A DNA stretch of 64,000 nt. Source: JAAOIF01 sp965217125. GTDB lineage: Bacteria; Pseudomonadota; Gammaproteobacteria; PS1; Pseudothioglobaceae. The stretch covers positions 1,612,001 to 1,676,000 of the forward strand of contig OZ244244.1 of the NCBI GenBank assembly GCA_965217125.1, written 5' to 3'. This document shows, in pieces, positions 8,265-14,628 of the stretch. The notes under the pieces are model-generated. The model ran no database searches. It worked only from the letters and a program-made list of their open reading frames with translations, and was not told the DNA's origin. The translations under genes were made by a program, and so were the position numbers. The first letter of the stretch is position 1, and each line of letters starts with the position of its first letter.

Positions 8265-9422
8265 TTATGGAACTGCCAAAATTGCACAATCACAAAGATC
8301 TGCACTTGTAAATGCTGTTAGATCTCCTGCTTTTAATCCTGGGATTGGGAAAACACGCACAGTTAATGGCTTATCTAAGCGATATGCCATGGTGGCTGTA
8401 TCTCTCATCAATGCTGATATTTTTTCTATAGAAGTGTTACCGGGAATCGGCACAGTATCTAATCCTATGCCACAAACAGCACTATAAGTTAATAAAGACC
8501 GGATATCAAAATCATTATCTATACTCCCCTGTGCTAATCCAGTATCTTCTGTAAGTGCTAACATAAACCCAGAAAATCCTACTAAATCAACATTTTTAAT
8601 TGATTTAAATACATTAGTTAATAATGAAGATGCTTCAACCGTACCTGAAGAGCCAAAATATTCAACCCCCATTTGTTTATAAATCTCAACCATGCTAGTG
8701 CAATCTTTTGAGGGTGCTGCAGAACTATCAAAGCCTGAAAAAACAAAAGGTAACTCATTTTTTGCACAATCAATGATATTTTTAATCTGTAATATATGAT
8801 ATGTAAGTGCAGCGCTCATTGCTGTTTGATACCCTTTAAATAGATCGTTATGATTTTTGCCATTATTGATTTTATTATGGTTTTTAAGGACATTAAACAA
8901 TAAATCTGGCGTTTCAAGTCCAATTACAAAACGATTGCCTAATTCACTTTTATGATAACTAGCAGGAAAATAAGGAATAAGTGGTTTGCAATTAAAATTA
9001 ACAGTGAAATTAAAGTTTCCTTCGCCATTTAGGGTAATATGGCTAATTTTTTTCACTGTTTTTGCACATAGTTGGACTAATTCATTGTCGGGAACATCAA
9101 ATTCATCCAACCCTATATTGACACAAACATTACACAAATCACCAAATTCTTTAATAAGTTCAGGCAAAATTTCAATTTCATTTTTTGTTTTAGCTTCTCC
9201 AATAGCAAAACGAACGCGCATGCCAGATAGTTCAGGAGTATTTAATAAGTCTGCAAGAAATTTCAAATCAATGATGGCGTTTTTTATGCTATTAGTGTTA
9301 AGATATTCGCCAAATGGATTGGTTACAATCCTGACAGATTGAACAGTGTAGCCATTTTTGTGAAACTTGTTAGATAAACCAGCACAAAATTTTGAGGCTT
9401 TTAAAATTTCTTGCTGCCACAA
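8265..9422 (-). CDS. DUF711 (UPF0210) family protein
   Basis: A 385-residue soluble protein of the DUF711 family, related by fold to glycyl-radical proteins such as pyruvate formate-lyase but without an assigned reaction. Family patterns seen are SVRIVTNPFGEY near the N-terminus, GFDSSAAPSKDCTSM (about 235-250), GSSGTVEASS and the near C-terminal GLDTVPIPGNT. The start is a TTG preceded by AAGGA. Upstream lies attC site 3 plus a dead copy of the AGGAGATAGCAAAT leader whose start codon is lost. Cargo of the cassette block; the adjacent membrane genes may or may not be partners. Confidence 0.85.
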   Translation of the reverse strand: MWQQEILKASKFCAGLSNKFHKNGYTVQSVRIVTNPFGEYLNTNSIKNAIIDLKFLADLLNTPELSGMRVRFAIGEAKTKNEIEILPELIKEFGDLCNVCVNIGLDEFDVPDNELVQLCAKTVKKISHITLNGEGNFNFTVNFNCKPLIPYFPASYHKSELGNRFVIGLETPDLLFNVLKNHNKINNGKNHNDLFKGYQTAMSAALTYHILQIKNIIDCAKNELPFVFSGFDSSAAPSKDCTSMVEIYKQMGVEYFGSSGTVEASSLLTNVFKSIKNVDLVGFSGFMLALTEDTGLAQGSIDNDFDIRSLLTYSAVCGIGLDTVPIPGNTSIEKISALMRDTATMAYRLDKPLTVRVFPIPGLKAGDLTAFTSADLCDCAILAVP

Positions 9423-9512
9423 TTCCTTAGAATAGTTTAGCGATAAAAAAGTGGTGATTGTTCTTATCTTACATAAGTTTTTATTTTTGTAACTAATTTG
9501 CTATCTCCTGTT

Positions 9513-9585
9513 GTTAATGTTTGAATTCACCTGCCGCATTTACCCAAAAGGCACGACAGCGCTCAGATGAAGTGATTTGTTAGAT
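9513..9585 (-). other. attC-like recombination site 3
   Basis: The minus-strand R'' is ATCTAAC and the R' side ends CAAACATTAAC, with the same central TTTTGGGTAAATGCGG as site 2. The two sites are near identical over their length. The 37-residue membrane protein gene ends within R''. Confidence 0.75.
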
Positions 9586-9693
9586 GGCAGTTTTATGGTG
9601 TTTTGGAAATTTATGATTAAGCATTTGAAATGCAATAGTAATTAAGCCACCAATAAACACAATAATTGCTGATATAAGTATATATTCACCCAT
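9580..9693 (-). CDS. Micro membrane protein (37 aa), second gene of a two-gene cassette
   Basis: A 37-residue protein, MGEYILISAIIVFIGGLITI then FQMLNHKFPKHHK, with one transmembrane helix and a basic, His-rich tail. The ATG is 1 bp after the stop of the 75-residue gene and is served by GGAGGAG encoded in that gene's last codons. The stop TAA is part of the attC R'' box. It matches the 41-residue gene at 5799-5924 in position, size and the N-terminal M-x-EY pattern. Function unknown. Confidence 0.6.
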   Translation of the reverse strand: MGEYILISAIIVFIGGLITIAFQMLNHKFPKHHKTAI

Positions 9694-9694
9694 T

Positions 9695-9922
9695 TTATAA
9701 CTCCTCCAATCTATCTAACTTTTTAAAAACTTTGTGGTTAATCAACACAATTATAGTAATAACTACAACTATGGTAATCCAACACCAGACTAAGATAATA
9801 GGCTTTGCTATTGCATAATTTTCCGCAAGCCACGCCAATAGTGAGATACATGTAGCCATTAAAATAGCAAATGCAATTTTATACCAACCTATTTCTTCCT
9901 TAATTCTACTTTCTTCAGACAC
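9695..9922 (-). CDS. Small two-helix membrane protein (75 aa), paralogue
   Basis: Second copy of the 75-residue membrane protein (MSEESRIKEEIGWYKIAFAI), diverged mainly in the loop between its two helices and in the second helix. The N-terminal cytoplasmic part is most conserved, which points to that segment as the functional or interacting part. It starts with GTG, 9 nt after the stop of dehydrogenase fragment C, as in the first copy. Paired with the 37-residue protein. Confidence 0.7.
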   Translation of the reverse strand: MSEESRIKEEIGWYKIAFAILMATCISLLAWLAENYAIAKPIILVWCWITIVVVITIIVLINHKVFKKLDRLEEL

Positions 9923-9931
9923 AGGCTGATT

Positions 9932-10054
9932 TTAGCATATATTTTTAGTTCTATTCCAGACAGCAACAGAATAATTGCTATTTTTTGCCAAATGCCCAGC
10001 CATAGGAAAGCCCATAACACCCAATCCAATAAAGCTTATATTTTTAATTTCCAT
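9932..10054 (-). pseudogene. Duplicated 5' fragment of the dehydrogenase gene, copy C
   Basis: Second ectopic copy of the dehydrogenase N-terminus (MEIKNISFIGLGVMGFPMAG onward), ending at the same junction as copy B and the same ICstop. It differs from the intact gene at several bases, so it is older or diverged independently. Upstream it is open in frame with another broken gene rather than the original leader. Confidence 0.82.
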
Positions 10055-10260
10055 AATGTAGTGTAGTGTAAAATTTAATAATTCACTTGTAAAAAGCGTT
10101 ATACCAACTACAGTAAATAAGGTAAAAAATTTTACAAAACGCCTAATAAATAAATTACCTCGTTGGATTTTTCTACAATCTTCATCTGTATCACAACGAA
10201 GTTTAACTCTAATGTATTTCCAAATATTTTCTTTTTGAATTTGCTTGTTAATATTGCCAT
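10055..10260 (-). pseudogene. Probable frameshifted small membrane protein gene, fused in frame to fragment C
   Basis: A stop-free minus-strand frame from 10261 down to 9932 encodes a protein-like stretch with IWKYIRVKLRCDTDEDCRK and a hydrophobic helix (FVKFFTLFTVVGITLF), then runs into dehydrogenase fragment C. It has no start codon of its own. The ATG at 10260, just after attC site 4, is one frame off, as if a single base were lost within the first four codons. I read it as a cassette gene inactivated by a 1-nt deletion. Alternatives are a rare start codon or non-coding sequence. Confidence 0.45.
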
Positions 10261-10323
10261 CCTAACACTAAATTCAGAAGCGGGCAGCTTTTGCCCGTCA
10301 GCCAGAAGTGTTTGCTGTTAATG
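10260..10323 (-). other. attC-like recombination site 4
   Basis: The minus-strand R'' is CATTAAC and the R' is GTTAGGA. An inner CACT/AGTG pairing and a GGGC/GCCC hairpin are visible. The DUF2442 gene stops inside the site. It differs in sequence from sites 1-3, as expected for an independently acquired cassette. Confidence 0.68.
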
Positions 10324-10555
10324 GAAAGTCTTGAAGGTGTTCAATAATTTTTTCAGTTAAATCTACATCAATATCCGCCCAATAGAAATGACCTTCAGAG
10401 AGTTCTTCTACATTCGTAATTGCATTAATAGTTTGGTTTTTAAACCAAGGAAAATCTTCATAAGACATAAATAATTCTTTACGAGGTGTCAAAAGCCATA
10501 CGCCAAAATTTGATATATGACTAATTTCAACTGCTAAAGTGTCTTTTCCATTCAT
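10298..10555 (-). CDS. DUF2442 domain protein
   Basis: A small protein of about 85 residues (MNGKDTLAVEISHISNFGVW onward) of the DUF2442 type, with the conserved LLTPRKELFMSYEDFPWF region. It overlaps the end of the DUF4160 gene, the usual arrangement of this pair in plasmids and integrons. Members are often suggested to be toxin-antitoxin-like, but no function is established. It could start 12 nt further upstream. The stop codon lies in attC site 4, which makes the pair a two-gene cassette. Confidence 0.75.
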   Translation of the reverse strand: MNGKDTLAVEISHISNFGVWLLTPRKELFMSYEDFPWFKNQTINAITNVEELSEGHFYWADIDVDLTEKIIEHLQDFPLTANTSG

Positions 10556-10752
10556 CGATAAACTCATCGTAATGCTCCTGTATTACTGATTCAATTTCTT
10601 TAAGTTGTTTTGCTGAATAATGATAACTTTTTGCTAAACTAATTTCAGGCTTTAACCAAAATTTTGCTTCACCACCTCCAGATAAAATATGAATATGGAC
10701 TCTTTCTTCTCTTGAAAAGAAGGCCATTTTCTCTATGAATTGTTGGACTCAT
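10527..10752 (-). pseudogene. DUF4160 domain protein, probably frameshifted near its start
   Basis: Codons from 10727 give 66 residues (MAFFSREERVHIHILSGGGE onward), the DUF4160 core with the conserved VHIH and GGGEAKFWLKPEI. The family normally has about ten more residues. Those are visible in another frame from the ATG at 10752 (MSPTIHRENG), separated by a short deletion that breaks the frame. A shorter product could still be made from the ATG at 10727. Partner of the overlapping DUF2442 gene. Confidence 0.6.
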
Positions 10753-10920
10753 GCAATCATTTTACCATTTTTTTATCAAAAGTGCTTTTTTAACTAAGTG
10801 GTATTAATTCAGCCCATCCATGTTAAATATCATATTTTCTTTATCATCTGTTGATATTTTATAACCGTCATATTGTCTTGCCCATGATTTCATAAATTAT
10901 AGCCAGAACAATTATTTTGA

Positions 10921-11033
10921 TTACTATTTTATAAGGATTATTTGTTTTTTAAAAATAAATATACATCCTATATCATTTAAAATTAAAATAGAAACATCAC
11001 CTTTTTATAATTAATGTTTGTGTCCCTTTTAGG
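10921..11033 (-). repeat. Long tail repeat, copy 1 (contains tail copy 4)
   Basis: About 110 bp following the AlkB-like gene, repeated at 12710-12792 after the PaiB-like gene. The two match over a TTACTATTTTATAA-GATTATT block, then an AT-rich part of different length, then AAACATC-CCTTTTTATAATTAA and the tail element. An AAACAT/ATGTTT inverted repeat may form a small hairpin. Confidence 0.75.
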
Positions 11034-11035
11034 TG
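11010..11035 (-). repeat. Shared 3' tail repeat, copy 4
   Basis: The tail element itself, 3 bp beyond the stop codon of the AlkB-like gene. Confidence 0.75.
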
Positions 11036-11037
11036 TT

Positions 11038-11784
11038 TTAATGATATATATCTCTAAATGTTAAATTAAATCTTGCTTTTTTTACTTTTTTTCTTTTAGG
11101 CACAGAGTGTTGCCAAAAATGTTGCATTTCACCACTCATTATCAATAATGTTCCGTGTTTTAATGGGATGGTTATTTTTTCTGATTTATCATTTTTTCTA
11201 ATAATAAAATCTCGTGTCTCGCCAAAATTAACTGAGGCGATAATAGGATTTTTTCCCAATTCTTTCTCATCATCAGCGTGCCAATTTATATAATCATCAC
11301 CATTTCTGTACCAGTTAATTAATACGCTATTAAAATGTATTTTTGCAATTTTTTCTATTTCATTTTTGATATACAGCAAACCTTTATTCCATTTATTAGG
11401 GCTTGATTTTATTCCCGAATATGTATAAGATTTACCTTCATTTCCATACCAAGATGTATAACGAGGCAATGGTATAGTTTTCCCATATAATTTAATACTA
11501 TCATGTTTCCATTTCATATTTTTAAATTTAATTTTTGAAAATTCTGTATCAGAAACTTCTCGCCAATTAGTTTGTTGCCAATCATTAGTGCTATTTTCTA
11601 AAAAATATTCAATGCTTCTGTCACTAATTTTTTTATTAAAAAAATGCTCAGAGTAAAATAACTCTCCACAAGGAATTTTTATATTAAATCCATTTAATTC
11701 TTCATTCCAGATAACTGAATACCCATTTGTTTTGGGAATCTTAAAAGAGAGGGTGTTTTCTTGAGTATTGTTAAATAAATCCAT
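11038..11784 (-). CDS. AlkB-like 2-oxoglutarate/Fe(II) dioxygenase
   Basis: A 248-residue AlkB-family dioxygenase of the ALKBH2/3 type. Such enzymes oxidatively remove alkyl groups from DNA or RNA bases. Visible features are PRYTSWYG with a following YSG, the core FNSVLINWYRNGDDYINWHA with the HxD iron ligands, the LLIMSGEMQHFWQHSVPK segment with the third iron ligand, and the 2-oxoglutarate-binding Arg motif ARFNLTFR. The catalytic set is complete. It follows a methyltransferase gene by 2 bp and ends in the tail repeat, so the two form one transferred unit. Confidence 0.9.
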   Translation of the reverse strand: MDLFNNTQENTLSFKIPKTNGYSVIWNEELNGFNIKIPCGELFYSEHFFNKKISDRSIEYFLENSTNDWQQTNWREVSDTEFSKIKFKNMKWKHDSIKLYGKTIPLPRYTSWYGNEGKSYTYSGIKSSPNKWNKGLLYIKNEIEKIAKIHFNSVLINWYRNGDDYINWHADDEKELGKNPIIASVNFGETRDFIIRKNDKSEKITIPLKHGTLLIMSGEMQHFWQHSVPKRKKVKKARFNLTFRDIYH

Positions 11785-11786
11785 TT

Positions 11787-12566
11787 TTATAACTCTATAT
11801 CTATATAAACATAACTAATTTTAAATTTTTTTGCTTCTGGATGCATGGATGGGTTTTCCGCAACAAAAGAATCTGCTTTTATTTTGATAATTTTATGTGA
11901 ATTGTTGTTTTCTTTAAAATAGTTATGAAACATATCTAACCTCTCAGCTCCACCGAAAGAATTTCTATCTGAACTCATTGCTATAAAATAGTTTCTTCCT
12001 TTAATTGTAGTAATTTTATCTAATAATTCTCCAATATTAAATACATCCATGTCCAAGATATTGGAAAATAAATGTAATTTTATTGTACTATCACTGGCTT
12101 GTATGTCATTTTTAACAACATCATCTAATACCTTATTGATGATTTGAACTTTTGCTTTTGGCAAATAGCATTGTAATATTTTCTTAGCTCTGTTTAATGC
12201 TATTTTAGACGGTTCTATTAATGTTATATTAAGGCAATTGCTCGTATCTTTGTGCTTGTCAAGAAATAGCATACTAGCTAAACCTTGACCACAAGCATAA
12301 TCAATTATTTCTATATTACTAGAGGAAAGATTTAAGTTGTCAAACATTGGAACCCATTGATGTTTGATCATTGAGCTATACGCATAAAAATATTTATTTA
12401 ATTGGTCTTGATTGTCAAGAATTGCATGACCATAGTCCAACTCTCCATGTACATCAGGAGGGGTGGGTATAATTGCCTCCTTTCTAATTAGAGAAAATGA
12501 TATATTATCTGTGTTAATTGTCCCATTTTTAATAGCACTTATGATTTTATCTTTCTCTATATTCAT
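11787..12566 (-). CDS. SAM-dependent methyltransferase-like protein
   Basis: A 259-residue protein with a class I methyltransferase core. The SAM-binding glycine loop is IEIIDYACGQGLASMLF (about 87-103), followed by an acidic strand end (LNITLIEPSKIALNRAKK). The substrate is not evident. The N-terminal 80 residues are family specific. It lies directly upstream of the AlkB-like dioxygenase with a 2 bp gap, behind a promoter repeat shared with the PaiB-like gene. I infer a functional pair, perhaps methylation plus oxidative repair, but nothing in the sequence proves it. Confidence 0.75.
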   Translation of the reverse strand: MNIEKDKIISAIKNGTINTDNISFSLIRKEAIIPTPPDVHGELDYGHAILDNQDQLNKYFYAYSSMIKHQWVPMFDNLNLSSSNIEIIDYACGQGLASMLFLDKHKDTSNCLNITLIEPSKIALNRAKKILQCYLPKAKVQIINKVLDDVVKNDIQASDSTIKLHLFSNILDMDVFNIGELLDKITTIKGRNYFIAMSSDRNSFGGAERLDMFHNYFKENNNSHKIIKIKADSFVAENPSMHPEAKKFKISYVYIDIEL

Positions 12567-12607
12567 TTATTCAAACTCCTTATTAAGGTGTGACTGGTAT
12601 CACACCT

Positions 12608-12667
12608 AACTATTAGTGTGCATCATAATATACCATAAAACACAGACAAATGTAATTCTCTTAGTGT
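12608..12667 (-). promoter_or_regulatory. Promoter repeat, copy 1 (extended -10)
   Basis: Conserved block upstream of the methyltransferase gene, matching 13461-13515 upstream of the PaiB-like gene. Both carry TGGTATATT on the minus strand, an extended -10 box (12627-12632 here). A GTGTGA-TGGT-ATCACAC inverted repeat just downstream, around 12585-12606, could be an operator. Confidence 0.6.
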
Positions 12668-12709
12668 AAAAATTAACATAACTATATAGTTCTTATAAAA
12701 ATATTTTTA

Positions 12710-12792
12710 TTACTATTTTATAAAGATTATTTGTTTTTTAAAATAAAAAGAGAAACATCGCCTTTTTATAATTAATGTTTGTGTCCCTTTAT
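12710..12792 (-). repeat. Long tail repeat, copy 2 (contains tail copy 5)
   Basis: Second copy of the block described at 10921-11033, about 30 bp shorter through an internal indel. The last four codons and stop of the PaiB-like gene are encoded by the tail element itself (ending GHKHstop). Confidence 0.75.
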
Positions 12793-13443
12793 CTCTTTGT
12801 TAACTGCATTTTTGTTACCTTTCATTTGTATTGAAACCATAGACTCAAGTTTGTTGCCGGATTCTTTTAAAGCTTTTACAACGCCATCATAGTCATTAGT
12901 AGATTTATTCTGACTTAGTTTGAAGTTGCCTATGATATCTTCAATTTCTATTTCCAAGCCAACAATAGCATTAATTAGTTTATTTGTATATTCTTTTGGA
13001 GCATCAGATATTGACCAAGGGTTACTTTGTGAAATTAACTCATGAGCATTTGTTAATTTTTCAAGATGCTTGAAAATCCAATTGCCTTCATAATTGAATG
13101 AAATTCTACCTTTGACATGAACAACAGAATAATTCCAGGTTGGCACTACTTTTCCCGTCTCTGTTTTTGATGGATAGAAGTTTGGGCTAATATAGGCATT
13201 TGGGCCATAAAAGATAACAAGTACCTTGCTGCTATCATTGCACTTTTTACAAAGAGAATTAGCTTTAGCAATATGACCTTCTAATTTAACTTTGCTTGAA
13301 TTGCTTGTGTCGAGATAAAAAGGAATGTGAATGGCATCAATATCATTACCAATTGTTGATACCAATGTGCCTAGTGGATTTTCTTCAATAAATTGATACA
13401 AAGTATCCAAATTCGTTTCTTTAAATTTTGATGGAATGTGCAT
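12772..13443 (-). CDS. PaiB-like FMN-binding protein
   Basis: A 223-residue member of the PaiB / FMN-binding split-barrel family. The N-terminus MHIPSKFKETNLDTLYQFIE, the AIHIPFYLD region, the FYGPNAYISPNFYPSK segment and PTWNYSVVHVKG are all typical. Bacillus PaiB is described as a repressor of sporulation and protease genes; many homologues are probably flavin enzymes, so the role here is open. The C-terminus reads into the shared tail repeat, which supplies its last residues, evidence that the gene was inserted in front of a pre-existing tail. Confidence 0.85.
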   Translation of the reverse strand: MHIPSKFKETNLDTLYQFIEENPLGTLVSTIGNDIDAIHIPFYLDTSNSSKVKLEGHIAKANSLCKKCNDSSKVLVIFYGPNAYISPNFYPSKTETGKVVPTWNYSVVHVKGRISFNYEGNWIFKHLEKLTNAHELISQSNPWSISDAPKEYTNKLINAIVGLEIEIEDIIGNFKLSQNKSTNDYDGVVKALKESGNKLESMVSIQMKGNKNAVNKEIKGHKH

Positions 13444-13460
13444 AATTATCCTAAGCAGCT

Positions 13461-13515
13461 AACTATTATTAGGCATCACAATATACCACAAAACACAGAC
13501 AAATCTCTTGGCGTA
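13461..13515 (-). promoter_or_regulatory. Promoter repeat, copy 2 (extended -10)
   Basis: Copy of the 12608-12667 block. It has an extended -10 TGGTATATT (13480-13485) about 40 nt upstream of the PaiB-like start codon. Confidence 0.6.
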
Positions 13516-13525
13516 GAATTAGTCC

Positions 13526-13768
13526 TTATGAAAACAAAATGGTGGGGGTGTCTTTATGTTGTTTATCGACTAAGCCGCGTGAGAATTTGAGTTTTAGCTC
13601 TTTGATTTTGTCGTCAAGTGCTGTAATAACTTTATCAACATCGTCTTTTGAATAATCATAAGCGTTGTTGTTGGCTAAATTGCCAATTAAATCTAACTGT
13701 TTTAGGGCTTTGCTGATTCTTGCGTTGGCTAATCTTTCAAACTTTTGTTTTTTATTTTCTTCTTGCAT
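13526..13768 (-). CDS. Small charged helical protein, unknown
   Basis: An 80-residue soluble protein (MQEENKKQKFERLANARISK onward), highly charged and helical. A KQLDLIGNLANNNAYDYSKD stretch resembles short uncharacterised proteins common in mobile regions. The ATG at 13768 is chosen because GAGGAT precedes it at good spacing; an in-frame extension to 13822 has no site and runs into the duplicated rsmE end. Function unknown. Confidence 0.65.
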   Translation of the reverse strand: MQEENKKQKFERLANARISKALKQLDLIGNLANNNAYDYSKDDVDKVITALDDKIKELKLKFSRGLVDKQHKDTPTILFS

Positions 13769-13818
13769 AATAATCCTCATTTTAAAACCCAATATTATAA
13801 ATAATTTACTTAAAAAAT

Positions 13819-13845
13819 TCAACTATCCCATAATAATTGCATATT
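13819..13845 (-). repeat. Duplicated 3' end of rsmE
   Basis: These 27 bp repeat the last codons and stop of rsmE (13874-13900) with one mismatch, offset by 55 bp. The copy encodes NMQLLWDSstop again. Such a duplicated gene end is what integration at the 3' end of a gene leaves behind. Confidence 0.75.
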
Positions 13846-13873
13846 AGCGGTTTTGGTGGTTTTTCAAAAAAAA

Positions 13874-14590
13874 TCAACTATCCCACAATAATTGCATATT
13901 GGCAATGGCGGATAATGAAGCGGTTTCGGTGCGTAGTATTCTTTTGCCGAGTAATAATGGTTGGTAGCCGGCATCGGTTGCTTGGGTGATTTCGTTGGGG
14001 CTGAGTCCGCCTTCGGGGCCGACTAAAATACTGGCTTGAATTTGTGGCTTGAATGCTAATAAACTTTGTTTAGCGTTGGGGTGTAAGACAAAACCATTGA
14101 TAACTGGCTGTTGTAAAAATTTATGCAAATTTATCGGGCAAACCACTTCAGGCACGATTGAGCGCCCTGATTGCTCACAAGCGCTAATCACGATTTTTTG
14201 CCAATGTGCTGTGCGTTTTTTGCTTTTATCAGCGTTGAGTTTGACTACACAATGCTCGGTGAATAGCGGCACAATTTTATTCACTCCTAATTCTACTGCT
14301 TTTTGGATGAGGAAATCCATTTTTTCGCCTTTGGCAATGCCTTGTATTAGGCTGAGATTTAGCTTTGATTCAGATGGGTTTTGCTTGTTAGACAGCACTT
14401 TAACTAAACTTTGTTTTTTAATTTCAAGCACTGTGGCTATGTAGTCCATGCCGTCTCCATTAAATAGTATAATGTTTTTTCCCTGAGCAAAGCGCAATAC
14501 ATTGGACAGATAATGCGAAGCATAAGGGTCTAACTGGTATTCACTGCCAATTTTCAATGGCGTATTTTGGTATAAACGAACCTGTTTCAT
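13874..14590 (-). CDS. rsmE: 16S rRNA (uracil-1498-N3)-methyltransferase RsmE
   Basis: Methylates N3 of U1498 in 16S rRNA. The 238-residue length and SPOUT-fold motifs fit: QGIAKGEKMDFLIQKAVELG in the centre, SACEQSGRS and the knotted C-terminal ILVGPEGGLSPNE and LGKRILRTETASLSA. The core gene is intact, but its last codons are repeated 55 bp downstream, marking the border between core chromosome and the accessory block. Divergent from pepP. Confidence 0.96.
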   Translation of the reverse strand: MKQVRLYQNTPLKIGSEYQLDPYASHYLSNVLRFAQGKNIILFNGDGMDYIATVLEIKKQSLVKVLSNKQNPSESKLNLSLIQGIAKGEKMDFLIQKAVELGVNKIVPLFTEHCVVKLNADKSKKRTAHWQKIVISACEQSGRSIVPEVVCPINLHKFLQQPVINGFVLHPNAKQSLLAFKPQIQASILVGPEGGLSPNEITQATDAGYQPLLLGKRILRTETASLSAIANMQLLWDS

Positions 14591-14628
14591 GGTATCTTGT
14601 GCGCGCTATATGGCTGTTTAAATAATAA

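Noticed and set aside
6334..9422. DUF711, the four-helix membrane protein and the APC permease as one metabolic operon
   Set aside because: An attC site and a tail repeat separate DUF711 from the other two, so they are more likely independent cargo.
10804..10893. 29-codon minus-strand frame (MKSWARQYDGYKISTDDKEN...) upstream of the DUF4160 gene
   Set aside because: It looks protein-like but has no ribosome-binding site or homologue that I recall. It may be a gene scrap; evidence is too thin to list.
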